Source of the DNA: Helicoverpa zea | Taxonomy: Eukaryota; Arthropoda; Insecta; Lepidoptera; Noctuidae | Assembly (NCBI RefSeq): GCF_022581195.2 | Contig: NC_061462.1 | Location: forward strand, 4,960,001 to 5,024,000 | DNA length: 64,000 nucleotides | Reading direction: 5' to 3' | Shown: positions 23,565-36,917 of the stretch, one piece after another | How the letters are laid out: the number at the start of each line of letters is the position of its first letter | Position numbering within the stretch: position 1 is the stretch's first letter | Position numbers and translations under genes: made by a program | Notes under the pieces: generated by a model | The model's input: the letters and a program-made list of their open reading frames with translations, nothing else | Told to the model about the DNA's origin: nothing | Database searches by the model: none

Positions 23565-24168
23565 GACGCCTTGCTTATCTATTCAATTATTATTTAACCC
23601 AGAAATATAACACTTATGTATGTAACATCACAAAAGGTTTTAATTTTCTTAGATGTTTCTATACAAAACATAACAATTCGTCCCAAAAAATAACTCAGGA
23701 TTGTGCCTATAAGTTTTGACAGCACTTTACAGTATAAAAGAACTGAAAATAATAAACGCAGATGGAGGTCCGACCTTTACGGGCTTCTTAACAATTCTTC
23801 ACCATTACAGAAAAATACATCCACATGAATATGCCAACGATTCCTCCATACACCATCTGTCCAAAACAATAGTCTGCCATCAAAACATGGTCACCACACG
23901 TAATATATTCAGGTCCGCAGATCCGTAACACTCGCATGATGAATTCGTCCGCATGATATTAATGTTATCAGAATCTGTCCGCATCAACGGTCGCACACTA
24001 TTAAAAGCAATATTTCAGTGAAACACCACAATTTGCATACATAATATTGTTGCTTCAACATTAACGGTTCGGTTCGGTTGTGTATTTTTGACGGCGTGTG
24101 TATTTTATAATTAACTTTTACGTGAATAATGATGGGCGATTATAATATGCATCGTAACCTGAATGGAA

Positions 24169-24385
24169 ATATCATCATCTGCCTTGTATTGTCCAATTAT
24201 GTTGGGGTCTTCTGTCTAATCGGTCGCAGCTGAGCGCCACGGTTTTATATGGAGTGACTAGCTATCAGACTTCAACCTGATTACCCATTAGGTCTCTGCT
24301 AAGAGGTACGTATATTGTCAGACATTCTGACCACTCGTAACGACTGCCAAAGATGTTTAAATGACAACCGGACCAACATGAAAAA
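24169..24385 (-). mobile_element. Diverged, 5'-truncated SINE of the same family
   Basis: CCAATTATGTTGGGGTCTTC, GAGTGACTAGCTATCAGACT and CGTAACGACTGCCAAAGATG match the body of the SINE at 23164-23564 with many substitutions. The tRNA-like head is missing. Confidence 0.7.
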
Positions 24386-27280
24386 ACCCTAAAAAAGCAC
24401 ACTCTTCAATTAGATATTAATTTATTCACATACTTATATAGGTACTTTCTGGGAACATTAAAGCTAAAATTGATTTGATTACATAGAAGAATATTTTTTC
24501 ACATACATTTCGGTAGCGTTAATTACTGACTGACATAATTTACCCTATTTCATTTAGCATATACGACCGTTTAAGTACTATGTAGTATTCAAATTATATA
24601 ATAAGCTCGTTTTAATTCTTTCCTAGAATTAAGATCAGAACATTATTTCTATTAGTTATTTACTAACCATTAGCGTTTCACGTTTTTTTTGTTCTATAAA
24701 CCTAGCTAGAGTATGAAACAACATGCTCGCTTCGATGTAATTACTGTAAAAAAAAAACTTTCAATATTCATGAAGAGCTGGTATGAGATGTTAGGTTATG
24801 AAAAACAACACTCAGTAATGCTTTTTTAAATTTTATAATTGAAAAAATAATTTACCTCTATATCTAGCCCTTTTTCTGTGAAAAGAATATAATTTTTAAT
24901 ATTTTGTTGTTTGTGATTAATTAATAATGACAAACGGGCGTAGTTTTGTTGGTTTGTTCCAGCCACGTTGTTATATTAGTTTATAGAGGTAGTATAGATT
25001 TATTATTTATCGACGAGTATGGATTTTATGTTTATATTCGTAGGTACTTGAGTGCTTTTTGTCACTACTAGATATATTAGTCATTATAATAGCAACAATA
25101 GATACTGTTTCAAGTAAGTTTAAGTACCTAGTAAGTGCTGTTCGAGTATTATGATAATTAATTACTGAAAACGTGCGAATATCACTGAACTAAATATCGT
25201 CGTATTTATTGATAGATAGGGCATTGTCCTTACGTACTATGTACGATAAAAAGTAATTTATGTATCGATTTTATGATCATTATAATTTACTGCTGATATA
25301 TAGTTATAGCCTATGTTTTGCATTATCGTTGTTATATAAAACCAGACATCTATATTGCCAGGCCGCTATAGGTAGATTAGATGCACTAACTGTACTATTA
25401 TCAAATCGCTCGATAAAATACATTTGGTTTTGTCTCCCAACTTCAGTTCCAACTTAAAGATCATTCTATCTACCTCTATCTAGCAATTATCCTGAGGCAA
25501 AAAGACTAAATAATTTTTTGCCTCCATTTTCAAATCCCAGATTAAAAATATTTTCATACATTTCACAATTTTTCATAATGACAAAAAGACAACAGATGTT
25601 TCATAATTCGGGCTTATAATTTTAAATGAAACAAAGTATTTAATTTCAACAAAAAATGGTCTCCATGTGAACAGCCCGACTAAGTCGCCGTCGATCCTAC
25701 CAACATTGAAACATTTGGGGGTTAAAACGAAGATGAATGTTAAAAACAGCCTACCTTTCACTTCTATGCTCAATTATAAATTCGTTTTTCATTAGAATGA
25801 AGAGATAGCTTAAAGACAACAGCCTGAGGCTTTGAAATTAATGAACGTGTTCCCAACAAAGAGATCAGAGGAAAATGTTCATTACTTATTTCTCTCTTAG
25901 TGAAATACTTAATCCCTTGGATGAGAAAGCTTCACTCACTTTCTAGTTTGTTTTTCAACGTTTGCGAGATAAATCGTATCGTAAATTGGATATCTGCAGT
26001 CGGCTGACTTCTGCTGGAGATTCCCGACTGTATTTATTTACAGATTTTACAGGTAAAGGCTTTATGGGTAAATACTTTTTATTTCGATATTATATGCAAT
26101 TTTTGCATTTAAATCACAGAATGATACAAGGTATAACTGTACATGCAGGTAGGAACAGGACTTTTGGACTTAATTACGTAGTTGTAACACAAAAGTGTGT
26201 AGGTATACACTTTCTCACAAACCGCAAAAGCATAAAACTGGCAAAGTTACCTCAGGATTGCCTTCCAGTCAGACATGAAGCAGACAAAGTTATATTGCAT
26301 TTAAATAAATCACAGCACTAAAAAGCAACCTGTATTAATAAAATTTCGTAAAAGGTTGATTTATATCGCAAACTCCAACGTTTCTGGAAATCTTAAAGTT
26401 TGTACTTCTGCACTGCAAAGTACTGAATATTGTATGAGAATGCATGTAAAATTCATTACGTTCACATTGAAGAAAGAGAAATCGAGAATTGTCAGTTGTT
26501 GATATCATAAAAGTTTTGAAAAATACATTAAGTATTGTGAATATAAGAGCAGAATCTATATCATGCTTTGTGAATTATTCTTCGACGAGAGACTAAACTA
26601 ACTCAAGCGAAACCTACCAGCCATGGGTTCTCTTAATTAGCTCCACTTTGTATGAACCCATACAAAAGCTGTTAGATAAGGGTAAAGTGGAACAGAAGCA
26701 GGCATAAACTAAACAACAACAAGAAACCTTAGACTCTGCTCATAATAAACACGAAGGTTACGTAATATGAGAACAATTACGAAGCTAGTACAACCAACTG
26801 TCGAAAGGTATAATTTGCGACAAGTATTTTAGTAAGGCGATATGACAAAGTTAGTTATTGAAATTGTCACCAGGTATGAGGTCCCAGAGCAAGTTCGCGT
26901 TGTTGCTTTGATGTTTAAGTTTCACAGTTAATACGAAACTTGGTACTGGGCCCGGTATAACTTAGATCGCTGTTATACGCACTCGCTTACATATTTATAA
27001 ACTTTCTAGCGTTTCTGGTGTGTTTACGTTTGTATAGTGTACTTATTTCTTAGTGAATGTGAGTTGTCACAGTTTGCTATCAGCAATCTTATTGGACTGG
27101 TGGCTTTGCGTTTCAGATATTCAATGTTTTGGTTTCAGCGCTTTGTGCCGATAGGTAAAAACAATAAAGAGGCCACAGATAAAGCCTTTTTTATAAAGAT
27201 GCAAAAATCAAAGCGAACTGTCGGGAATCCACTGTTGAAAGTAATTAGTACAACTTAACAACGGCTCGGTGGAACATCCA
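24386..27280. other. Non-coding, nothing recognised
   Basis: The sequence is very AT-rich. A 119-codon plus-strand frame (25962-26321) begins at a non-ATG codon and shows no domain or splice logic, so I do not call it. Confidence 0.45.
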
Positions 27281-27419
27281 ATGAACAACGCCGCTCTCCA
27301 CACAAAACCACAAAATAAAATAAACGTCATTATTTTGTTTGTATTATTGTTCGCAACCGCTGATGCAGCTCGGCAGCCCGCGGCGAATGAAAATGTTTTT
27401 CACGTTTTTAAACCACAAT
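27281..27419 (+). CDS. Possible first coding exon of a secreted or surface protein
   Basis: ATG at 27281 begins MNNAALHTKPQNKI, followed by a hydrophobic signal-peptide-like core NVIILFVLLFATADA with a plausible Ala-x-Ala cleavage site, then ARQPAANENVFHVFKPQ. The exon ends at a canonical GTAAGT donor (27420), leaving phase 1. Local G+C rises in the exon (CGGCAGCCCGCGGCG). No downstream exon could be recognised, so the partner may lie far away or outside the window. Long introns after a signal-peptide exon are common in insect surface-protein genes. The product is unknown. Confidence 0.4.
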
Positions 27420-30400
27420 GTAAGTATTCAACAGAATTCCTGCGCAAACGGAAAGTTTAAACATAGTCTGGTTTCATAACACTTTGTGGGCTGCTGCGGG
27501 AGTGTGTTTAAAGCATTCCACAATCCGTAAAACGGTACGTGTAGTAGCATTTAATTTGGATGTTAAGCTGGGCTTAAATCGGTGCCCGCCGACGAGCGCC
27601 CAGTTTGTTTGACTAGTTACATCACTGTCCAAGTTGTCTAAGACAAACACGAAACTGCTAAACTTGAAGTTCCCCCCGCAGGGTACCGGATTCCCCACCA
27701 CCAAAGACGTTATCTTAATTAAGGCTTTCGGCTCGGAAGTTCGGTGACGAATTTATTAAAACTTGTAGTTGGTCTGCAACATTTTGTGTACGGCCGAGCG
27801 CTGACAAAGATGACGTTTGTGGGTTTCGTGAAGACAGTCAATGAACGAAGTTTGTAAATTGTTATTCATATTGTTCAAAAGTTTTAAGTGCCGCGTAGCA
27901 CGATAACGGCTTGCAGTAAACCCTGATCTAGGCTACCTGCAGTATAAATACAAAGTTGTTTACCCACATTATGCACTCAAAAGTATTCAGAAGTCAGGAT
28001 TTTGTGTCTAGTCAAATCCTATAAGTATTACTTATTTAAATTAAGTTTCAACTTTAAAGACTCGCTTACAAAGTAACGTTGGTTGAAGAGACGTAGTTTT
28101 ATTTAGTTAAATATTTTTGTAGAAGTAAAGGGTTGCTTCTAGGAAACTGTGAATAGACTGAAAAATGAAAAGAATAAAATATTTTTCACAAACCTGTACG
28201 TTTGCCTTATCTTCATTTGAACTACCTATTTCCAAGTTTACTGTTTCATAATGGAAGCAGTTTTATAATTTCATATGCAGGTAATGGTGCAATTGAGCTG
28301 TTTTATTAATAAATTACTGCGGAATAATAGGTAATCATGAAACTGAAACGACGGCATATTTACCGTATTGCAGGTAAGTGGCCTATTATCACTGAAATTT
28401 TAATGTTCATTACAGTACTCTTTCAATTATAGTTTAGTAGCTAATTTACTATGATATTACAGCTATTTTATCATTCTAACGGAATACTTTCGAAGTCTTT
28501 AAATAGCAGCTAAGCGCCTTTTAAAACAAAATAGCAAAACGTTGCAAGAACGCCAATAACGTTAAATAAAACTAAGGCGTCAAAGAAAATGCTCGTCAAT
28601 TTTCACTAGAAAAATGGCGGGAGGTCGATGGAACTGTATTTCACAATAAATCTGGCATATAATGTTAAATGCGTCGACCCAGGGTGCTTCTGAGGCAATA
28701 TGGATGGAGAACATAAATTCTTCTTTGCATCAGTGATGCTGGCCGCATATGATGACGGTTTGAGCCTAAGATGCCCATCGTTTGTCTTGCCTTCTACGCT
28801 TTATGAAAATTACACCCGATGACATTATGAATAAGTACTGAAAATTGGGGTCGTTTCTTGTTATGTTAATTTGTAAATTACATTTATTTCTTTGTTGGTA
28901 TAAATTAGACGTCTTTCTTATGATTTAATGATAATTATAATAATTGCTCTATACATTATCCTTGTGGGGGCATTGATTTAGAACTAAATAAATAGATTTC
29001 ATTAATCGATTGATCAGTTAATCTTTATTACATCTTATCAAATATGAATCAGGCGATAACAATCTATTGTAAAAAATGATACCTACAAAGATAGTGTTTT
29101 TTTCAGCTTTATTGCTCAAATATCTCTTGCTGATTCATAATAATCTTATCTGTTAAATATTATTATGAGTTCCAAGTAATTATTGTTATGAATAAAAAAC
29201 CCAAAACTGTCATAAATATAGACTCAGTTTTTTGCGTAGAAGAAGGCTTTGATCACGATAAAGTTTTAGGTTGTGAAATATTTTATCGAGTTGATGACGT
29301 TCGACGAGACTGAATGACATAAACCTTTGTCCATTATCATAATTGTCAACTAATCCTTCTTTTACTTTGTTAATTGTACTTTGTACCAAATATACCTATT
29401 GAATATCATAGAGATGAAAAAAATATTAATATTCAATTCCGGGACAAATCGAAAATTAGTTTAAACTGACTTCTGAAAATCTAACTTACTTTTTACTTAA
29501 ACAGTCTAAGAACCTACCTTTAATTTAAGAGCATACACTAACTTTTGTTTCCCTTATTTTTTTAAATTATCTGTATGAATCATAGTTAGTAAGCTTTAAT
29601 AAATGAAAACGGCTTAGTGCAATTGATATAAATATATACTTCTAAGGAAACAAACAACCCATAACTCTGTGATATCAAGCAAAACAGCGAACTCCCCGAA
29701 GCGATAATTGCCAGCATTACTAACGCGTTGTAGATATCAGATCCAGCTTAAACAGTGGGTTCCGTCCTTGCCCAAGGACGGTTCCGGAGGAAGCCGGACG
29801 CGGGAGGCGGAGGGGGAGGCTAAGCGGATTCCAAACAGATCTCACTATGGTGTTACTAGTGAAATAATTATTATTTAACTTATACAGGTCATGTTTTGGA
29901 GTGAATGGACTCGTATGTGAAAAAGCTTAGGTAGCAATTTTTTTTTCGATGTGAAATATTGTTAGTCAATTAAAATATAAAGAAATATTTCTATGATAAA
30001 TTGCCTAAAATAGTTCCAAGTATGTTTTTCAATTATGCTGACTGTGTTAGCATTATATAAAGTTCCTAGCATAACGGTAATAATGTTTGTACCGCTCTTC
30101 CTTTGAAGTAACTTGAGTCAACTAACTCTAATAGATAGCAAATACCTCGTTACTCAATTACTCAGTGAAATACATGACGACTGAGTAATAGGTATATTTC
30201 CTTCCGTAGGTAAACTCTGCAGTATACGTTATCGTGTTCAGGACACATCCTGCAAAAAGTAATTTTCCAAATATATGTTACGTCCTCATTACAGCCCAAA
30301 TAGAAATCCACAGTCCGGGATACATTCATAGAATAGTGTATTACGTAATTGATAATGATTTTAATGCATTATAAACACAGCCTTACTCCAGTACGACTAG

Positions 30401-31298
30401 TTCTGAACGAAGATTAGGAATTAAACTTACCAGGATACCTATGTGTAATCAAGGATGTATATTGGTAGACCACAAGGCGCAGTACATAGTTAATGAAGCA
30501 TGCAATCATCATAGCAAACAAAATTTAGCAAATTAATCAAAATAGACATGTGCCATTAGAACCTAGACAAGCATCAATTGTCAGAGTTCATAATATGGTC
30601 GAATTGAACGGCTTACATCGTCTGTTGATTGCCATCGAAATAACACCAAGTCTACAAGTACAAGACCGCAGTTCAAAACCCGTGCAGCCCAATCACTAAT
30701 CAGCAAATAGCTATCTCTAATTTGGAGATAGTGCTAAATCTCGTTCAAAACTTAAGCATTAGCATGCTAACTGCATTTACATAAGTCGTAGTCAACATTT
30801 AAGGATTAGCCGCGTTAACGCGAGCGTAACGTAAGCAGTCAACTGGTATTGGCAAGGCTTAAGCTACATGATGGCAAACATGTATTGTACCAGAGATAGC
30901 AAAGTATGGGCATGACGTATCAATGGTGGTACGTAAAATTTGTTCTTAGAATTGTTACTGAGGTTGCCGTTATTAACCCCTGAAATTAAACCCAATTATG
31001 ACCCTCACTTTTGAAAGGCGATCCTTGAATTCACTACTGACTAAAACCACTTGGTCTTGGTTAAATAACGTATACAGGTATTTAAGAAAAAGGCCGAGGA
31101 GCACAATTCGATTTTTATGGATGATCTTGGATGATGATGCGGTAGCCAGCCTTGTCCCCGACTTTGTTATATGGATGGGTTCCTACAAAAGGACGCAATC
31201 TTCAGCATCATTTAAGCTACTGACGTGAACTGCCTTTATTTTTGCTTAGCAAATGAGAATTTATTTTTCTTTTGAGACCTTTTGAGACTGCTTAGTAC
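27420..31298. other. Non-coding; one GC-rich block
   Basis: Mostly AT-rich without supported exons. If the exon at 27281-27419 is real, this would be its intron. Confidence 0.4.
29752..29830. promoter_or_regulatory. GC-rich block with short perfect palindrome
   Basis: CCGTCCTTGCCCAAGGACGG is a 20-base inverted repeat, followed by GGAAGCCGGACGCGGGAGG and a purine-rich GGCGGAGGGGGAGGC run. It is an isolated GC island in AT-rich DNA. Regulatory function is only a guess. Confidence 0.2.
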
Positions 31299-33458
31299 TT
31301 AGGTCGAGTAAAGTGTAGCTCGGTTTCCTATGTTTGTTTTTCTTAGGATCTTTTGCCAACGGGAGTTCTTTCGACGTTGCGTGTCACCAACCCTTATAAA
31401 TGTATTTCCCGAGAGTATGTTGTGGAACCCCGGAACGCAAGGGGTAATTGCAGGACCATTAATGGGTTTTAGTCTGCAAAATACTGGCAATCCCAGGTCA
31501 TAATTTAAGTTTTCCATAAAACCCTTAAGGTCTATAATTTGGCCAATAATTCTGAAACAAAATAAAACAGTAAAATACATTAAAATTAATACATGAACAG
31601 TAGTAATAAACATGTAGTGTGTTTGGATGACTACATTCAAACACACTACATACATGCTCCTCTATCTAAAACGATTACGTTGAATAATGTTGAAAACATT
31701 AAACATATACTCATCTCTTTGGATACTGCAGTCAGTCTCCCACTTCATTGCAATCGCCTCCGAACCTGAAAGATGACCTCAGTATAGACATGGGAAAGAT
31801 AAAAATATATCGATAAATAAAAGGAAACATTCAAGAACATAACACTGTATTGTATATTATTATCGAATATCATGTGTTATATTAATTACGATAAGATTTG
31901 AGATATATTATGGAACTTTGCCGATATGCGGACTTATACCCGGAATTTTTGTTATCTGTTCGAAGGAAACATACCTATACAAAAGAACGTATTTATATTG
32001 CTATTAACCCAATAACTGAAAAAAGTATTGATAGATTTGCTTTTCAGTAGGTAGACATATTGGAACTTATCTCACTAAATCTTAGAATGAACAAGGCTCT
32101 TCAAAATACGACTCTATTAACATGAAACCACAAAGTTAAAGTTCAAATACAAAATCCAGCATTTAAAACCCCATCAAGCCGTCAAGTACGAACATTTATG
32201 ATGAAAATCCGAACTAATTTCGCACCAAATCTGGTTGCTCAATTAATATTGGTTAACCTTTATCAGATCTGTACGGTTGAATGGCCATCATACTAATTAA
32301 ATGTTAGACACGTAATTAGTTGTATGTAAGCATATGACTCTGTTTGTTAGGTGTCAACACTGCATTATTAACGCTAGTGCACTGATTACGTATTTGTGGG
32401 TAGCTGTATTAATTTTCTATTAAGAATTTCTCTGCGTATGATGTTGGTTTGGCAAATAGAGTAGCTTTAACTCTTTGAAAACATTATATTTGAAAATTAT
32501 TAGTTCGTTTTTTTAGCATAATATTTAAGGATGATTTAGTACCAGCCGCAAAGAACGAACGAGGTTAAGCTACGCATGCCACACTGAATCTCTGTTTGAG
32601 TAACTATCCATTTCCTTCTAAGACCCCTCTGTGTCCCAGAAAGTCTGTTAAGATGTTATATCCTGTGGTAGGCATGTCCTTTGTTGTTCCTTTCTCCTAA
32701 ATGACGAGTTAGCAGAAATTTAATTATGGCTGTTCCTACAATAACACTAATGAAGTACTCGGCGAGATCGGTGGTTTTTCATTGACAATATGTGATAAGC
32801 AATAGCTCAATGGCGATCGATTTATCAGACTGTTAGGCAAGACCGAATAAACGTAGACAGTTAGACATATATTTTTATATTTTTTCTATATATGTATAGT
32901 CCAATATAATCCACGTGTAATGACTCACCCGCGTTTACCAAACACATTGTGATTCATTTTTAAGGGACGAGATATAATGATATCTCAAATATACCTCTAG
33001 ATATGAATGAAGCACGTACCTAATGCAAGCATATTTAACGTAATCTCCATACCTTGTTATCAGATAGGTAACTGCTTGGGTGGTAACTACGAAGGTTTCC
33101 TACTTTGAGGTAAAAAAAACACTTCAATTAAACATAATCAATTATTCGTATCTTCTATCTACTTGAAAGAAGCATCGAATTTATTGAATGATAAAATTAA
33201 CTTATTTTTACAGTAGGATTTATTTCTATTTACCTTTAATACATAAAGCCATTCGAAAAAAATATACAACCAATATTCACCTTTACAAATATGTACTTGA
33301 TCTCCAGCCCTTATATAGCACATAAAATGTTCATCAGTAAGAAAGTGAGTCAAGAACTGATCGTCATTTCTTTCTACTCTATAAAAGCTAATCTTTGTCT
33401 TTTCGATAATACGCGTACCAGCTTTCCCATCCCTAACATCAATATATCGTGAAAGCAT
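31299..33458 (-). CDS. Three-exon minus-strand gene, unknown product (about 161 aa)
   Basis: Three minus-strand open segments join in phase through GT-AG sites. Exon A is 33458-33281 (MLSRYIDVRDGKAG ... YIRAGDQVHICK), ending at a GTGAAT donor. Exon B is 31765-31711 after CATCTTTCAG (SEAIAMKWETDCSIQRD), ending at GTATAT. Exon C is 31551-31299 after TTTTGTTTCAG (IIGQIIDLKGFMENLNYDLG, CRLKPINGPAITPCVPGFHN), ending at a stop. Exon A leaves one base and B supplies two; B leaves two and C supplies one. This double phase agreement argues for a real gene. There is no signal peptide or membrane helix; it has several Cys and a basic C terminus. The true start may lie in an upstream exon, for example if ATATTGATGTTAG is an acceptor. 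I recognise no family. Confidence 0.5.
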
Positions 33459-34740
33459 TTAATTAGAGATCTGTATGTGTTTGGTCTCAGCAGTTTGGAA
33501 CTGCATCTAAGTTCTGGAACTACCAAAGTACCTTTAGCAAATATTAATTGGTGGAAACTTTATAGCCGTATGCTCGTAGTTCTATTCAAAGACAAATACG
33601 TACTTACTTAGGTATTAAGGATGACTTATAGTTTGAGTTTGAGAGTGTTTGAATTAGAGACTTGGGCGGAGTTGGTATCACGGTTTATCGAGAGGTGTAT
33701 TCAAAGGATTGTTTTTAAACTTAGGGTTTTGTGTTAGTGTTCTAGAAAGGTCGGTTTAAGTACAAATTTGTTGTACGGACAAAGCCTACAGATAGTTCTT
33801 AATTTGGAAATGTCTTTGAAATGAATTCGTGTAGACTTTATATTATAAATTACATTTCATGTAATGAAGCAATAAATGCGTAAAAATATCACGTTAGAAA
33901 AGCATCGAAATCAAGCAAACATCACCACCATTTACGAGTATTAAAGTGCAAAATTTACGACAGCTTAAAAAGTACAAACACTGTTATATCAAGCCATCAC
34001 GGGCACAGGTACCTACTATCAGGTACAAAATTTATGGATACACGAGGCACTAAAACTATTTATACCTCTATATTATCTTGCTGCTGATAAGATTAAAACC
34101 AAACGAAAGGCAATCTAACATATTTGCGTTTTTTTTCGCACAACAGAAATATCGGGCCCTTTGTTCATCATATCTGTTTAGAAGTGTAGATATGTTCTCA
34201 ATCAATGTCATAATGACTATTTTCTCCAAAGTAAACAGACACATACAACACAAATCTCGCAAAGGAATGGATCGCAGTCATCGATCGGAACAATAAGAAG
34301 ATAAAGAAGATGCTAAGATACGAGCAGAACTATGGATAATAACTAGTTAATTCTAAAATATCTTGGCAATTTTTTTATCAATGTTGCTGAATTACACGGA
34401 TTCGCCTAAAACAATATTTTTAAGGGACTAAAAAGCATAACTATTTCCATATTATGTGCGGGAAGAACGGTCCGATGATACCTGTACCTTCGATGAAGTA
34501 AAAGAAAGCAGCATCAGAGAGATTTTAGAAGGTAAAAGTCCGGTACGTGACCGAACGTCTGTAGAGGAATCTCATAAGGAGTTTCCCCATGCAAGGAAAG
34601 AAAAAAACAAAACAAAATATCTGCGAATGTTTATTCATCTATTATACTTATTATGAATGCTCCTTATCTATCTTTGCAATTTAGGTGGGCTTACGTAGAA
34701 CGATAATTATCGATGAGTCAGAATTTCATTAGTTGTCCAA
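33459..34740. other. Non-coding, nothing recognised
   Basis: AT-rich sequence with short overlapping frames on both strands and no domain. It could include the 5' region of the minus-strand gene at 31299-33458. Confidence 0.4.
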
Positions 34741-34744
34741 ATCT

Positions 34745-35490
34745 ATACATATAATAAATCTGTAAAAAAACTGTGTCTGTACATTGAATATATTAAAAAA
34801 ATAATAATTGGGTGGGGTTTAGAAACAGTAATGGAGCACAAATCCAAAAAAAAAATTGTGTCTGTATGTCTGTATGTCTGTATGTCTGTATGTCTGTTTG
34901 TTTGTACACGCTAATCTTCCGAACTACTGAACGGATTTCAATGATTTTTTCTTTGTTGTATCAGTATTAAGCCTGGTCAACATATAGGCTATAATTTATC
35001 TTCGAAACTTGAAGACCTGATGCAGAACTCCAACAGACCAATAAAACTATAAGAGATACAAATATGGTGCCGTGGCAAAAATTGTTTCATTTGATGAGCA
35101 TTTTCAGCTGAGATAATAAATTTTAAGATCTGGAACACCTGATGTGGAACCCCAAGAGCCCAGCTTCTCTGTACCATATACAGGTATGACGTTTTAGCAA
35201 AAGTTTTTCAATTTGATAAGCACTTACTATTGACTTATACAAATTGAAGATCTAAAACATCTGATGTGGAACTCCAGGGGCCCAGCTAGACTATAGCATA
35301 TAGAGGTATGACGTTTTAGCAAAAGTTGTTCAATCTGATAAGCACTCTCTGTTGACTTATAAAAATTGAAGATGTAAAACACCTGATGTGGAACTCCAGG
35401 AGCCCTGCTAGACTATATGAAGCATATGAAGATATGACGTTTTAGCAAAAGTGGTTCAATCTGATAAGCACTCTCTATTGACGCATTTTT
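34745..35490. repeat. TE-derived region with about 125-bp tandem units and (TGTC/TATG)n tract
   Basis: A short (TGTCTGTA)n run at 34858-34902 leads into CGAACTACTGAACGGATTTC, a motif common at the ends of lepidopteran Helitron or LINE copies. Then roughly four degenerate units follow, marked by CCTGATGTGGAACTCCAG, TATGACGTTTTAGCAAAAG and TCTGATAAGCACTCTCT. Short open frames in the units are not genes. Confidence 0.7.
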
Positions 35491-35899
35491 CTATTCTCTC
35501 TCACACAAACAAATAATAACGAAGATACAATAACGCTTTAATTTCGTGTTAAGTCACTGCTTAGTACAAATTTTACATACCTAGACGTGGCGTCACGAGC
35601 CCCCACTCTCTAACTTTGTTGCGTTACATCTCATTATTATTTTGTATGTCTCTTCCAGACCTCGGGACTACAGAGTTCCGAATTTTTGGGAGGCAAACGT
35701 GGGGCCGAAGCCAACACGCTGAAGTCCTTTTGAGACAACTTTAATGAAATGGTGACACAAAACCGACGATTATCCCTTTATACACTATAGAAATGAATCC
35801 AAGGACAATCCCCGGCGGACGTCGTTAAAAAAAAGACAATCCCCGGTTCTGTGCTAAACTATTGCTAACTATGGAGGAAAACTACTTGGGCTATTGTGA

Positions 35900-36300
35900 T
35901 GGGATGTTAGTGGATGACAATGTATTAGGTACATGTAAAAACGGCAGGTGGAGACTCGCCACCTCACTTACTGAGCCCCCGGGAACCAGTCACTGAATAG
36001 CAACAAGAGGGCAACAGGGACATGAGTGGCTGAAGGGTGAAGATACCTCGGCGGACTTTAAACGCAGATTACGCGCTCCCTGTGCTTACCATGAGGCACC
36101 TACCCTCCGAGCAGGGCTACTAATCCTGCTCTAGCGACTCCACTCTGGACGGCCAAGCCAAGCCAGAGGCGTGAGACCTATCCCCGTCATGGTTCACTCC
36201 GACCGGCCGGAGATGGGGGACAGTATACACTCCCTGGAGAACTCAGTATATACAGCCCCGCGGGGTCGCTACTCCCCGTCATCAGCCTCAGATGTCCTGC
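35900..36300. mobile_element. GC-rich LINE-like UTR fragment
   Basis: The segment is GC-rich with ACGGCAGGTGGAGACTCGCC, GCCTCAGATGTCCTGCGGTA and CCCGCGGGGTCGCTACTCCC. I associate this with untranslated parts of a lepidopteran non-LTR retrotransposon. There is no intact ORF; the frame at 36171-36488 is not credible as a protein. Confidence 0.4.
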
Positions 36301-36301
36301 G

Positions 36302-36715
36302 GTACCTATATCTCATTATTATTGTCGTTATTATCTCAAGAGCCTTTGTCCCAATTATGTTAGGGTCGACTTCCAGTCACGATGCAACTGAGTACCAGAG
36401 TTTTACAAGGAGCGACTGCCTATCTGACCTCCACAACCCGGTTACCCACTCAACCCAACACCCCTTGGTAAGACTTACTGGCTTCTGACTACCCATAACG
36501 ACTGCCAAGAATGGAATGTTCAATGACAGTCGGAACCTACAGTTTAACATCCCCTCCAAATAACGGTCATTGGTATCCAAAATATACGTAGAAAGTACAT
36601 ACGAACTTAGAAAAGTTGCATTGGCAGGCACTTGCCAGACCTGGACTCAAAGACGCACGCTCATACTTAAGAGATTGGTTCTCTACCCACTAAACCACCA
36701 CGAATTCCACTAAGT
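36302..36715 (-). mobile_element. Diverged tRNA-derived SINE copy
   Basis: It has the same order as the 23164-23564 SINE on the minus strand: tRNA-like head at high coordinates (CCACTAAACCACCACGA), body with CGACTGCCTATCTGACCTCC and GACTACCCATAACGACTGCC, and tail near TATGTTAGGGTCGACTTCC. Substitutions in the B-box region indicate an old copy. Confidence 0.75.
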
Positions 36716-36861
36716 CACCACGACTTTGTCATCTATTTAATGTTTTTTTACGTAATATTTTTACCACACACAACTTAAATGCGGACGAATTAGAATCACT
36801 ACTTTTATCCCTATGGTCACGTCTATTGCGACTATTCAGATCTTTGATTTTGCTGACCCCG

Positions 36862-36917
36862 TAGTCGCTGGCATAAGGGACAGCATCCGCGGACGAAGTC
36901 GCGGGCAGAAGCTAGTG
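36862..36917 (+). mobile_element. 3' end of a Lep1-like Helitron
   Basis: GCATCCGCGGACGAAGTCGC, then GGGCAGAAGCTAGT, is the characteristic GC hairpin and CTAGT terminus of this family. The rest of the element is absent. Confidence 0.5.

Noticed and set aside
25962..26321. 119-codon plus-strand frame
   Set aside because: It starts at a non-ATG codon, has AT-driven composition, no domain and no supporting splice or promoter signals.
34858..34902. CRISPR-like or regulatory array
   Set aside because: It is a simple TGTCTGTA microsatellite at the edge of a transposon-derived region in a eukaryotic genome.
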